Origin: an uncultured bacterium
GTDB taxonomy: Bacteria; Myxococcota_A; UBA9042; PHBI01
NCBI GenBank assembly: GCA_938040325.1
Contig: CALHXW010000343.1
Coordinates: forward strand, 1-43,366
Direction of reading: 5' to 3'
Length of the DNA stretch: 43,366 nucleotides
Made by a program: the position numbers and the translations under genes. Below are positions 32,910 through 41,985 of this stretch, one piece after another; positions within the stretch are counted from its first letter, which is position 1; each line of letters starts with the position of its first letter. Below the pieces are notes generated by a model. The model made no database searches, was not told where the DNA came from, and was given only the letters and a program-made list of their open reading frames with translations.

Positions 32910-33949
32910 GCGTCGGGCTTGCGGCCGATGACCACCTTCGAGACAAACGCCGGCCGGGCATCCACCAGCTCGAAGCCACAGTCGACGAGGGCCTCCTCGA
33001 GCGTGTCGCGCAGGTAACCCTTGTAGTAGGGCTCGTGATAGAAGACGGGGAACGCGTCGAGGAAGTCTTTGATATCACTGGACTCGTGATGCTGAGCTGA
33101 CGCGCAGATCGCGAAGGTCCCGCCCGGCTTGAGCACCCGCAGCGCGTCACGCATGACGTTGCGACGCGCATCCTTGGGCAGCTCATGGAAGAGAAAGATC
33201 GCGGTGACGGCGTCGAACGAGGCGTCCGCAAGCGGCATCGACTCGGCGTTGCCGTGGACCAAGGTGGCGCTTGACCCCAGCTGGTCGCGCGCGTGGGCGA
33301 GGTAGCTCGGCGAGAGCTCGAGGCCTGTCAGCCGAGCGGTCGGGAACGCCTGATGGAGCTGAGACAGGAACCGGCCGGTGCCACACGCGATGTCGAGGAT
33401 CGTCGGCTCGGAGACCGCGTCGCGACGGAAGGCCGAGGCGAGGTCAGGCACCAGCATGCGGCGCATCGTGTCGGCGGTGCCGGCGAAGAGCATCTCAACG
33501 CTCGGGTCGTACATGCGGGCGGAGTGCTCGGAGAACCAGCCGTCGGTTTGCCAGTGGAACGTGCGCCGGTAGTACTTCGGGTAGTCGCCGTCGTTGGCGG
33601 CTTCGGGGAGCTCGGCAAAGCCCTGACGCTTAGCGCGTCGAAGGACCTTGGGGATCTCAAGCAGGCCGCGTGGGGCGACGCGGAGGAACTGACGGATCTG
33701 ATCGGGGAAGAGCAAGTCGGCCGGGTAGTGACCCGCAGCGACGTTGACGAGATCTTGCTCGAGCAGATCCTTGAACCGACGCTGAGACGCGATCTGCTGG
33801 TCACGAGGCGGCGCGGGGTACTTGGGCTGAAGCAGCTTGTGAAACGCTCGCATGAAGAGCGCCGATCCTAGCGCGATGCTCGCGCGCTCGACGCGATAGC
33901 GCGCTGCGCGGCCGAAGCTGAGGGGTTGGGCTGCCGTTGCCACAGACAT
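32906..33949 (-). CDS. Class I SAM-dependent methyltransferase
   Basis: A 347-residue protein. The C-terminal ~200 residues are a Rossmann methyltransferase with SAM motif LDIACGTGRFLSQL, acidic ribose-binding TGLELSPSYL, NAESMPLADASFDAV and RVLKPGGTF (UbiE/Methyltransf_11 pattern). The N-terminal ~140 residues (RAFHKLLQPKYPAP onward) are helical and may bind substrate. The start at 33949 has an AAGGAG site; the longer reading starts upstream in the shared control region. It heads the operon with the FMO and Rieske genes, so a tailoring pathway for a small metabolite or lipid is likely (inference). The operon is divergent from the iron operon. Confidence 0.92.
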   Translation of the reverse strand: MSVATAAQPLSFGRAARYRVERASIALGSALFMRAFHKLLQPKYPAPPRDQQIASQRRFKDLLEQDLVNVAAGHYPADLLFPDQIRQFLRVAPRGLLEIPKVLRRAKRQGFAELPEAANDGDYPKYYRRTFHWQTDGWFSEHSARMYDPSVEMLFAGTADTMRRMLVPDLASAFRRDAVSEPTILDIACGTGRFLSQLHQAFPTARLTGLELSPSYLAHARDQLGSSATLVHGNAESMPLADASFDAVTAIFLFHELPKDARRNVMRDALRVLKPGGTFAICASAQHHESSDIKDFLDAFPVFYHEPYYKGYLRDTLEEALVDCGFELVDARPAFVSKVVIGRKPDA

Positions 33950-34083
33950 GAGGTCTCCTTCGTCTCGGTCGGGCGCAGTATGCGGCGGACGTCGACCCGC
34001 GCACAAGCGCGGAGCAAGGCGCGCGCTCTACCTGGGCGAAAACCCACGTGCGAATCGCGATCTTCGAAAGAACACTTGCTATT

Positions 34084-34102
34084 GATAATCATTATCAATA
34101 TC
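34084..34102. promoter_or_regulatory. Fur box between methyltransferase and iron operons
   Basis: On the minus strand the 19 bases read GATATTGATAATGATTATC, matching the classical GATAATGATAATCATTATC box at 17 of 19 positions; the core GATAATCATTATC at 34084-34096 is palindromic on the plus strand. It sits 38 bases upstream of the DUF4856 gene. Repression by Fur with iron is the expected control. It may also touch the divergent operon. Confidence 0.9.
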
Positions 34103-34139
34103 AATCTCGCGAATCGCACCACACGCTGAGGACGTTTTC

Positions 34140-35579
34140 ATGCGCAACACACCCTACGCACTCGCAACTGGCCTTGTTCTTTGTCTCGCTACCGCGGCGG
34201 GCTGCGACAGCGACGACGACGGTGGAACACAGCCACTCGACACGCCGACAACCTACGCGTTCGACAGCACGTTCACGGACGGCTCGAGCGTGTCCTACAG
34301 CGGCCAGACCATGCGTCAAGTCCTTGTCAACGACCTCAAGGCGGAGCTCGGTGCCATCAGCGGCCAGATCGACGACCAGAGCTACGCGCCCGACACCGAG
34401 GGTCAGGTTGTCGCGAGACTCGACTTCTTCTTCCGATTCGACAGCGACGCCAACGGCGAGGAGTCGATTCGCTTCTTTTCGGCATCGCCCGCCCAGATGA
34501 CCTATGCCGAGGTCTCGACCGGCAAGGACCTTGTCGGCAAGCTCGCTGGCAACGATGACGTCACCGACCACAAGGACTGGGACGGTGGCGACTTCTCCGG
34601 TTGGAGCGACACGGCCCTGACGACACATGGCGGCTCACTCGACTCGCCGGAGCAGTTCGTGCTGGCACTCTTCGAGACGCTCGAGGCTCAGGCCCTCGAC
34701 CGCGTCAACGGCAACATCCCGACCTCGCCAGAGGGCACACCGCTGCCCGCGCATGTGACGCCGGAAGGCTGGGACATCCAGCAGCTCGCCCAGAAGTTCA
34801 TCGAGATGGGTGTCGGCTACAGCCAGGGCACCGATGACTACCTCGACGACGACGTCGACGGGAAGGGACTCCTCGCGTCCAACGCACAGGACGGCGACAA
34901 CGCCTACTCGGCGCTGCAGCACGCCTGGGACGAGGGTTTTGGCTACTACGGGGCATCCCGTGACTTCGGCACCCGGGCCAAGAGCGACGTCGCCGCTGAC
35001 GCCGCCTTCGACAGCAACGGCGACGGCGCCATCGACTTCAAGAGCGAGTACACCTTCCAACCCGCCCTCAACACGGCCAAGCGCGATCTCGGGGCGAACG
35101 TCGCGACCGACTACGTGGCGATGGCGTTCAACGGCTTCCTCGAAGGTCGGGCGATCATCGCCGCCGCTGGTGACACGCTGACCGACGACGAGCTGACGCG
35201 ACTGAAGAGCGCGCGCGACCGCGTCGTGACCGCATGGGGCGCCACCTACGGAATGACGATCGTCCACTACATCAATGAGGTGCTCATCGACATGAACGCG
35301 ATCGGCACCGACGCCTACAGCTTCACCGACCACGCCAAGCACTGGAGCGAGCTCAAGGGCTTTGCTCTCGGGCTACAGTTCGACCCGCGCTCGGCCATGC
35401 GAGACCACTTCGGACACCTCCACGGACTCATTGGCGATCGCCCGGCGCTCTCAAGCGATACGACGGAAGCACTCGCAGCGTACCGTGCCAAGCTGATAGA
35501 AGCGCGCACGCTGCTCGGCGCCCAGTACGGCTTCGACACGGCGAACCTTGGCGATGCGGACGGAGAGAACGGATGGTGA
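34140..35579 (+). CDS. DUF4856 lipoprotein of iron-uptake operon
   Basis: A 479-residue predicted lipoprotein: MRNTPYALATGLVLCLATAAGC with lipobox TAAGC, then an acidic linker. The body (TYAFDSTFTDGSSVSYSGQTMRQ, VNDLKAELGAISG, AQKFIEMGVGYSQGTDDYLDD, HAWDEGFGYYGASRDF, HYINEVLIDMNAIG) matches DUF4856. From memory this family is commonly encoded beside imelysin and TonB-dependent receptor genes, as here. It may bind iron or a chelate at the cell surface (inference). A GAGGA site lies seven bases before the ATG. It is the first gene after the Fur box and overlaps the imelysin gene by seven bases. Confidence 0.88.
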   Translation: MRNTPYALATGLVLCLATAAGCDSDDDGGTQPLDTPTTYAFDSTFTDGSSVSYSGQTMRQVLVNDLKAELGAISGQIDDQSYAPDTEGQVVARLDFFFRFDSDANGEESIRFFSASPAQMTYAEVSTGKDLVGKLAGNDDVTDHKDWDGGDFSGWSDTALTTHGGSLDSPEQFVLALFETLEAQALDRVNGNIPTSPEGTPLPAHVTPEGWDIQQLAQKFIEMGVGYSQGTDDYLDDDVDGKGLLASNAQDGDNAYSALQHAWDEGFGYYGASRDFGTRAKSDVAADAAFDSNGDGAIDFKSEYTFQPALNTAKRDLGANVATDYVAMAFNGFLEGRAIIAAAGDTLTDDELTRLKSARDRVVTAWGATYGMTIVHYINEVLIDMNAIGTDAYSFTDHAKHWSELKGFALGLQFDPRSAMRDHFGHLHGLIGDRPALSSDTTEALAAYRAKLIEARTLLGAQYGFDTANLGDADGENGW

Positions 35580-36775
35580 AGACAGCGACACTGACGATGG
35601 CAGCAACGTGCGCCGCTCTGCTCGGCGCGTGTGGATCGGACTCACAGCCTGCACCCGCAGAGAGCGCCAACGCGGACGCTCACCGGATGCTGCTTGCGTC
35701 GCTCAGCGACAAGGTCTTCATCCCGAAGCTGCAGGTGGCCTCGGCGGAAGCCGGAAAGCTGCAGGTCGCAACCTCGGCTTGGCTGCTCGATGTCGCCAGC
35801 GACGATGCGCGTGACGCGGCCCGCAACCAGTGGGCAAACACGATGCGAGCCTGGCAGGAAGTGGAGCTCCTCCAGATCGGACCCGCTGGTGGGATGGGCA
35901 CGGTGGCGGGCGGCCAAGACCTGCGCGACCGGATCTACTCCTGGCCGCTGACCAACCGCTGCCGTGTCGACCAAGAGACCCTCGAGGACGCATGGCAGAA
36001 CCCCGCGAGCCTCGAGATGGAGGCTGCCAACGTCGTGGGCTTGGACGCACTCGAGTACCTGCTCTTCTTCGAGGGCGAGGGCAACGACTGCTCCGAGCTA
36101 TCGGCCATCAACACCGACGGAAGCTGGGACGCGCTGACGCCCGCCGAGCGCCGTGAGCGGAAGGCTGGCTATGCCGACGCGCTCGCAGCCAAGCTAGCGA
36201 TCGACGTCAACGCACTGCTCGGCGCCTGGGACCCGCTCGCCGGCAACTTCGCTGCCGAGCTCGCTGGTGCCGGACGCGACAGCGCGACGTACCCCACGGC
36301 CCAAGCCGCGCTCAACGCGCTGACCGACGCGCTCTTCTACATCGAGGAAGAGACCAAAGACATGAAGCTCGCCAAGCTCTTGGGCCTCAGCGAAGACTGT
36401 CCTGAGCTCAGCTGCCCCGACGCCCTGGAGTCGCCTTTTGCCGAGCACGGGCTGGCCAATGTCGACGCAAACCTCGCGATGTTCGATGCGGTGTTTCACG
36501 GTGCCGATGACGGCTTGGGCTTCGACGACCTGCTGACGGACATGGGTGCCGGCGCGCTCGCGAGCGAGATGAGCGCCGCCATCGCCGCCGCCAAGCAGGC
36601 GGTTGAGGCTGTGGCTGCCAGCGGCAACAGCTTCACGCAGCTCATCGCGACCAATCCAGACGCGCTCTTGCCCATTCACGACACGCTGCGCGCGCTCGGG
36701 CTCTTGCTCAAGACCCAGTTCCTGAGCGTGCTCGACCTTGAGCTGCCCGAGCGGGCCGAAGGCGACAACGATTAG
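35573..36775 (+). CDS. Imelysin-family lipoprotein
   Basis: A 400-residue imelysin-like (IrpA-type) protein. The signal peptide ends in lipobox LLGAC. Two helical-bundle halves are visible. The family motif GxHxxE appears as GLDALEYLLF, with Asp in place of the usual His, so a zinc-protease reading is doubtful; the protein is better seen as an iron-related periplasmic or outer-membrane binding lipoprotein. Other landmarks: NTMRAWQEVELLQIGPAG and DLRDRIYSWPLTNRCRVD. GGAGA precedes the ATG. Gene overlaps both sides, consistent with tight coupling in the Fur operon. Confidence 0.92.
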   Translation: MVKTATLTMAATCAALLGACGSDSQPAPAESANADAHRMLLASLSDKVFIPKLQVASAEAGKLQVATSAWLLDVASDDARDAARNQWANTMRAWQEVELLQIGPAGGMGTVAGGQDLRDRIYSWPLTNRCRVDQETLEDAWQNPASLEMEAANVVGLDALEYLLFFEGEGNDCSELSAINTDGSWDALTPAERRERKAGYADALAAKLAIDVNALLGAWDPLAGNFAAELAGAGRDSATYPTAQAALNALTDALFYIEEETKDMKLAKLLGLSEDCPELSCPDALESPFAEHGLANVDANLAMFDAVFHGADDGLGFDDLLTDMGAGALASEMSAAIAAAKQAVEAVAASGNSFTQLIATNPDALLPIHDTLRALGLLLKTQFLSVLDLELPERAEGDND

Positions 36776-38165
36776 GCGCGGGCTTCCCAGCCGCCTCGGG
36801 CAACAGATCTCCGCGCCAGCCGATGGCGCTGGGCTCGCCGTGTTTCGAGTCCTCTTCGGTCTCATGATGACCGTCGGTGCGGTGCGCTTTATCGCCAACG
36901 GCTGGATCGAGCGCTTCTTTGAGACGCCCACCCTGTTCTTTCACTACGACGGCTTCGCGTGGGTCGAGGTGTTACCGACGTGGGCGATGCACGGACTCTT
37001 CTGGCTAATGGCCATCTTGGGTCTCTGCGTTGCTGCTGGCCTCTTCTACCGGCCCGCCATGATCCTGCTTGGCGTCGCGTTCACCTACGTCGAGCTCATC
37101 GACGTCACCAACTACCTCAATCACTACTACCTGGTGACGCTGCTGTGCGTTGTGTGCGCGGTGCTCCCGCTCAACCGGATGTGGTCGCTCGATGCGCGCC
37201 GCAGACCCGAGATCGCCCGACAAACCACCCCGGCAGGTGCGTATGGACTGCTGCGCTTTCAGGTCGGCCTGGTCTGGATCTTCGCGGGCGTTGCTAAGCT
37301 CACGACCGACTGGCTGATCCACGGCCAACCTCTCGGGATCTGGCTGTCGGCCCGCACGGACGCGTGGCTGATCGGCGGCATGCTCGACCAGCCGTGGGTC
37401 GCGCTTGCGTTCAGCTGGGCCGGCATGCTCCACGATCTATTGATCGTCCCGGCCCTGTTGTGGCGACCGACTCGGACGGTCGCATTCGCTGTGATGTTGG
37501 CCTTCCACCTGGTCACAGGCTGGCTCTTCCATATCGGCATGTTCCCGGTGATCATGATCATCGGCGCCACGGTCTTTCTGTCTCCAAGCTGGCCGCGCCG
37601 CGCCGCAGCTTGGATCGGGCTCCAGCCAGCCTCGCTGCCGCCAGCCAGCACCGTCTCAAGCCGGGTGTCGCGGCCTCTCATGGCGTTGGCCATCGTCTGG
37701 TGTACCGCCCAGGTCGCGATCCCGCTGAGGACCTTCGCCCACGACGGCGATGTCGCCTGGCACGAGCGCGGCATGCGCTTTTCGTGGCGCGTGATGGTGC
37801 GCGAGAAGAACGGCAGCGTCGACTACCGCGTGCACATCGACGGCCGCGAGCGACCGCTCGTCGTCTCGCCGCGCCGCTACCTCACCGCGCATCAAGCACG
37901 AGAGATGAGCGGGCAGCCCGATCTGATCGCTCAGCTCGCACACCACATTGCCGCCGACTACCGCAGCCGCGGCGTCGAGGTTCGCGCAGTGTACGTTGAC
38001 GCCCTTGCCTCGCTGAACGGACGGCCCCCGGCCCCGCTCATCGACCCGGCGTTCAACCTCATCGCCATTGACGACGTTGTGGAACGAGCGGCATGGATAC
38101 GCCCCGCGCCGACCACCGACCCGATCCACCTGCGCCCCGTCCGCTGGGCGCAACCTACGAGGTAG
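36738..38165 (+). CDS. HTTM domain membrane protein (VKGC-related)
   Basis: A ~475-residue membrane protein with the HTTM (horizontally transferred transmembrane) domain related to vitamin K-dependent gamma-carboxylase. Helical landmarks: LAVFRVLFGLMMTVGAVRF, TNYLNHYYLVTLLCVVCAVL, WIFAGVAKLTTDWLIHGQPL, AFHLVTGWLFHIGMFPVIM. The C-terminal ~150 residues are soluble. Bacterial HTTM proteins are of unknown biochemical role but recur in iron-uptake operons, as here. The start is uncertain: TTG at 36738 overlaps the imelysin gene by 38 bases without a clear ribosome site, and the conserved part begins near residue 30. The stop is two bases from the receptor start. Confidence 0.9.
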   Translation: MSCPSGPKATTIRRGLPSRLGQQISAPADGAGLAVFRVLFGLMMTVGAVRFIANGWIERFFETPTLFFHYDGFAWVEVLPTWAMHGLFWLMAILGLCVAAGLFYRPAMILLGVAFTYVELIDVTNYLNHYYLVTLLCVVCAVLPLNRMWSLDARRRPEIARQTTPAGAYGLLRFQVGLVWIFAGVAKLTTDWLIHGQPLGIWLSARTDAWLIGGMLDQPWVALAFSWAGMLHDLLIVPALLWRPTRTVAFAVMLAFHLVTGWLFHIGMFPVIMIIGATVFLSPSWPRRAAAWIGLQPASLPPASTVSSRVSRPLMALAIVWCTAQVAIPLRTFAHDGDVAWHERGMRFSWRVMVREKNGSVDYRVHIDGRERPLVVSPRRYLTAHQAREMSGQPDLIAQLAHHIAADYRSRGVEVRAVYVDALASLNGRPPAPLIDPAFNLIAIDDVVERAAWIRPAPTTDPIHLRPVRWAQPTR

Positions 38166-38167
38166 CC

Positions 38168-40447
38168 GTGCACAAGATCTTGCTCAGTCTCATCGTCGCC
38201 GTGTCGGCCCCAAGCGTGCTGGCCCAGGCGCCCGCGCCCGCCGACGGAGCCGTGCCGGCGCCTGCCGAGCCCGACGTCGACGACACGCCCGACGACGACG
38301 ATGACGACGACTACGAGATCCCCGAGGTCATCGTCCCCTGGCAGCTCGGCGACATCTTCAAGATGGGCGGCTCCGCGCATCAGATCACGCCCGAAGAGCT
38401 GGAAGCGGCCCGCGACACCGATCCCGGCAGCGTCGTCCAGGACCTCCCAGGCGTCTACGTCCGTCACGAGGACGGCTACGGCCTACGCCCCAACATCGGG
38501 CTGCGCGGCGCCAACTCCGACCGCAGCAAGAAGGTCACCCTGACCGAAGACGGCGTGCTCTTCGCGCCGGCACCCTACTCCGCACCGGCGGCCTACTACT
38601 TCCCGATGATGCAGCGCGTGACCGGTATCGAAGTCCTCAAGGGACCCGCCGCCATTCGGTTCGGGCCGCAAACCATCGGCGGCGCGATCAACTTCCTCAG
38701 CCGTGACCTCCCTTGGACCGGCAACGCAGGCGCGCTGGACCTGTCCTACGGCATGTTCAACACCCTCAAAGGCCACGCCCACTATGGCCAGACCTTCGAC
38801 TGGGGTGGCTTCGCCATCGAGGGCGCACACATCAGCAGCGACGGCTTCAAGGACCTGGACGGCGGCGAGGCCGGCGACACCGGCTTTAACAAGCAAGAGA
38901 TCGCCGCCAAGCTCCGCTACCAGACCGACCCCGACGGCGACATCTACCAGCGCGCCGAGGTGAAGCTGGTCTACTCGCGCGAGCTCTCGTTCGAGACCTA
39001 CCTCGGCCTGACCGACGCAGACTTTGCTGCGAGCCCCAACCGCCGCTACGCCGCGTCTCGGCTAGGCCGCATGGAGCTTGAGCGCGTGGGTACAACGTTC
39101 AGCTACCTGCTCAACAACGGCGACGGCCTCTCGCTGACCGCTCAGGCGTACGTCAACGCCATCGAGCGCTCTTGGCGCAAGCTTGACGCGTTCGTCGATG
39201 GTCCGAGCCTGTCGGAGATCCTCGCGTCCCCTGACGGCGGCGTCCGCCGCGTGTTCTACGACGTGCTCACCGGCTCACAGGACTCGGCGAGCGACGCCGA
39301 GAGCCTCGTCGTCGGCACCAACAAGCGCAACTTCGTCTCCGCAGGTCTGCAAGCCGAGTCGACCCTCGAGATTCCGCTCAGCGAGACGATCGACACCGAG
39401 CTCGTCTTGGGCGCGCGCCTTCACTACGACCAGATCCGTCGCGATCACACGGCGCGCAACTACGCCATGCGTGGCGGCCTGCTCGTGGACCCGTCCAGCG
39501 TCTACCAGACCAGCGACAACACGGGTGAGTCGCTGGCGGTCGCCGCCTGGCTCCAGTGGGCGTTCAAGCTCGGCAGCCTCACCCTGCGCCCCGGCGCCCG
39601 CTTTGAGCACATCGACAACAGCTTCACCCGTCGCGCCAACAGCGGCACTGCCGCCGCCGAGCAGCTCGACGGTGACCAGACGGTGATCCTCGGCGGCCTC
39701 GCCGTGCACTGGGCGCTGAGCCAGGAAGTGGCCGTCATTGCCGGCGCCCACCAAGGCTTCAGCCCGGTCTCGCCAGGCCAGCCCGACAGCGTCGAGCCCG
39801 AAAAGAGCCTCAACGCCGAGGCAGGCGTCCGCCTCGCCCTGCCGGCAAGCAACCTTCAGGCCGAGGCCATTGGCTTCGTCAACGTCTACGACAACCTCAG
39901 CGGCGAGTGCACGTTCTCCGCGGGCTGCGCCCCCGACCAGCTCGACCAGCAGTTCAACGCCGGCGAGGCCCTGGTTGGCGGCGTCGAGTTCGCCCTGTAT
40001 TGGGCACCCGAGGTCTTGTGCGGCGGCGGACGGCTGCCGATCAAGCTCGGCTACACCTTCACCCACGCCGAGTTCTCCAGCGCATTCAACAGCGACAACC
40101 CACAGTGGGGCGCGGTCGAAGCGGGCGACCTACTGCCCTACGTCCCGCAGCACCAGCTGAGCCTCGACGTCGGCGTCGACCACCGTCTCTTCGGCGCCAA
40201 CGTCTCACTCGCCTACGTCTCGGAGATGCGCGAGTCGGCCAGCGCCGGCGACCCCGCACCGGGAGAGGCCACCGACCCGAGCATCTACCTCGACGTGACC
40301 GGCAGCTTCAACGTCACCGAGTGGCTCACAGTCTACGCCCGCGCCGAGAACCTGCTCTTCGAAGAGACCATCGTCAGCCGCCGACCCTTTGGCGCTCGGC
40401 CCGGCAAGCCCTTCGGCGTCTCAGGCGGCCTCAAGCTCAAGCTGTAG
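38168..40447 (+). CDS. TonB-dependent receptor, FecA-like
   Basis: A 759-residue outer-membrane receptor. The start at GTG 38168 has GAGG five bases upstream and lies two bases after the HTTM stop; it gives signal peptide MHKILLSLIVAVSAPSVLA. After an Asp-rich spacer comes a candidate TonB box (IPEVIVPW), then the plug: SVVQDLPGVYVRHEDGYG, PNIGLRGANSDRSKKV, IEVLKGPAAIRFG and GGAINFLSR. The barrel ends with GVSGGLKLKL, whose terminal segment fits outer-membrane insertion. The plug resembles Fe(III)-dicitrate and related siderophore receptors. Ligand is unknown. Last gene of the Fur operon. Confidence 0.95.
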   Translation: MHKILLSLIVAVSAPSVLAQAPAPADGAVPAPAEPDVDDTPDDDDDDDYEIPEVIVPWQLGDIFKMGGSAHQITPEELEAARDTDPGSVVQDLPGVYVRHEDGYGLRPNIGLRGANSDRSKKVTLTEDGVLFAPAPYSAPAAYYFPMMQRVTGIEVLKGPAAIRFGPQTIGGAINFLSRDLPWTGNAGALDLSYGMFNTLKGHAHYGQTFDWGGFAIEGAHISSDGFKDLDGGEAGDTGFNKQEIAAKLRYQTDPDGDIYQRAEVKLVYSRELSFETYLGLTDADFAASPNRRYAASRLGRMELERVGTTFSYLLNNGDGLSLTAQAYVNAIERSWRKLDAFVDGPSLSEILASPDGGVRRVFYDVLTGSQDSASDAESLVVGTNKRNFVSAGLQAESTLEIPLSETIDTELVLGARLHYDQIRRDHTARNYAMRGGLLVDPSSVYQTSDNTGESLAVAAWLQWAFKLGSLTLRPGARFEHIDNSFTRRANSGTAAAEQLDGDQTVILGGLAVHWALSQEVAVIAGAHQGFSPVSPGQPDSVEPEKSLNAEAGVRLALPASNLQAEAIGFVNVYDNLSGECTFSAGCAPDQLDQQFNAGEALVGGVEFALYWAPEVLCGGGRLPIKLGYTFTHAEFSSAFNSDNPQWGAVEAGDLLPYVPQHQLSLDVGVDHRLFGANVSLAYVSEMRESASAGDPAPGEATDPSIYLDVTGSFNVTEWLTVYARAENLLFEETIVSRRPFGARPGKPFGVSGGLKLKL

Positions 40448-40528
40448 CGTTCATCCCGCGCTCTTTCTGACTGCGGCTTCCACAAAGCCCTCGCTCGTAG
40501 CGTCAACGCGTGGTTTTCAGTGCGTTGT

Positions 40529-41407
40529 TCACGGCTTGAAGAACTGAACCACCGCAATCTTGCCGTCTCGCTCGGTGTAGCGCACGAGGACCTCGCCGCC
40601 TTCGGGCGTGCCGTCCGGCGCGATCCGCGACCAGTGCTCGTGCTCGACGAGGTGCGGCAAGGTGACGACCCGGCCAGTGATGTGGCCGTGAATCTCGCTG
40701 CGGGTCTCGAAGAGCTTGCCGTAGCGCGGCCGGAACTCCGCCATGCCGCGCATCGTGGGTGCGCCGTTTTCATCGAGCACGACCACGTCATCGGCGTAGC
40801 AGTCGCAAAACGCGTCGATGTCGGCGCGGTTGTAGGCACGTAGCTGCCGCTCGGCGAGCTCGATGACGCTCTCGTGGCGTGCGTCCGCGTCCGCAGGGCC
40901 GCCGATTGGCCGCCGCATGAGCAGCTCGTCGTAGGAGACGCCGTCGACGCGCACGGCGTCCACTTCGCGCCCGTACACTTCGAAGCCAAGCGAGGCGTAG
41001 AGGCTCTGCGCAGGTGTCTGCCCTTCGATGACGCCAAGGCAGACCGTCGTCAGCCCGTCACAGCCTCCGGCGTGCTCGAGCAGCGTGTCCATCAGCGCCC
41101 TTCCGACCCCTTGTCCGCGGCCGGCGGCGTCGACGTACGCGCCCCAGACCTCGCCCTTATGGGCAATCTTGGGCCGCGTCTGGCGCAGGAAGCCCACCAT
41201 GCCGACCGCAACGCCCTCGCGCCAAGCGCCAACGACAAAGCGCTCGGGCCGCCCCGCCAGCATCGCGTGCCAGTGCTCGTCAGGTCGCGCACGCTCGGAC
41301 GCCACGTCGATCAAGAACGCGACGGGCTCGGCTACGATCGCCGCCAGCCGGAGCGCCTTTAGCGACGCCATGTCGGCCTGCTCCGCCACTCGTACTTCCA
41401 GTCCCAT
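40529..41407 (-). CDS. GNAT acetyltransferase-SnoaL fusion protein
   Basis: A 292-residue two-domain protein. Residues ~1-165 are a GNAT acetyltransferase: VGMVGFLRQTRPKIAHKGEVWGAYV, then the acetyl-CoA loop GRGQGVGRALMD, LGVIEGQTPAQSLYASLGFE. Residues ~175-292 are an NTF2/SnoaL-like fold: LAERQLRAYNRADIDAFCDCYADDVVVLD, MRGMAEFRPRYGKLF, HGHITGRVV. Such fusions are uncommon; the SnoaL part could bind a substrate or be a separate enzyme. The start at 41407 has an AGGAG site eight bases upstream. It overlaps the end of the upstream lipoprotein gene by 128 bases in another frame. Confidence 0.9.
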   Translation of the reverse strand: MGLEVRVAEQADMASLKALRLAAIVAEPVAFLIDVASERARPDEHWHAMLAGRPERFVVGAWREGVAVGMVGFLRQTRPKIAHKGEVWGAYVDAAGRGQGVGRALMDTLLEHAGGCDGLTTVCLGVIEGQTPAQSLYASLGFEVYGREVDAVRVDGVSYDELLMRRPIGGPADADARHESVIELAERQLRAYNRADIDAFCDCYADDVVVLDENGAPTMRGMAEFRPRYGKLFETRSEIHGHITGRVVTLPHLVEHEHWSRIAPDGTPEGGEVLVRYTERDGKIAVVQFFKP

Positions 41408-41873
41408 GCGCTCCGCTCCTGCCGTCGACCCAGTGTAGGCTGATCGTCGCGCCTGGCGATACGTCTCGCAGGTCGATCAGCAGCTCCAAGCCGGCGCTGC
41501 GCTGCACCGGCAGGTCATCGGTGGACGCACCCTGACGCGCCTGAGCGCCAAACCCCTCGAGGCTCGCAAACCCCACAAAGCGCACTCGCAGCGACGTCGG
41601 AAAGGCTGCGCCGCTCTGCACTTGCAGGTGCGCCTCGTCGATGCCGAAGCGATGCTCGACGCGCAGCTCTGACGCGCCGACGAGCGTCACGTCGTCACGA
41701 AACGCGCCGCGGTGCTCTGATGGCGACACCAAGAGCGTCGCCGGCGCCTCGGCGGGCTGCGCCGCGGGCGCCGAGCAGCCCGACAGCACCACCCACACGA
41801 GCGCGGTCGTGATGAAGCCGCGGCGGCGTCTTGTTGACGAGCAGCACTGGCGTTTTCGCGTCGACACGGGCAT
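41280..41873 (-). CDS. Small lipoprotein whose end overlaps the GNAT gene
   Basis: A 197-residue reading with a clear lipoprotein signal: RRRRGFITTALVWVVLSGC (lipobox VLSGC). The mature region ~40-145 is beta-rich (DVTLVGASELRVEHRFGID, AFPTSLRVRFVGFASLEG, LELLIDLRDVSPGATISLHW). The last ~45 residues, Gly/Arg/Ala-rich, are read from inside the GNAT gene in another frame and do not look like natural protein. Either the gene truly reads through, or its stop was lost by frameshift near 41410-41440. Function unknown. A GGAG site lies ten bases before the ATG. Confidence 0.65.
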   Translation of the reverse strand: MPVSTRKRQCCSSTRRRRGFITTALVWVVLSGCSAPAAQPAEAPATLLVSPSEHRGAFRDDVTLVGASELRVEHRFGIDEAHLQVQSGAAFPTSLRVRFVGFASLEGFGAQARQGASTDDLPVQRSAGLELLIDLRDVSPGATISLHWVDGRSGAHGTGSTSGGAGRHGVAKGAPAGGDRSRARRVLDRRGVRACAT

Positions 41874-41985
41874 CCCTCACCGTCTCCGATTCGCCCCTCG
41901 GGGTCCACCCCAACGTCGCCCCCACTGCCCTGGTCGCGAGGGTTGCGGGTGACTGTCACAGCACAGGACGAACAAGGACACGCAC

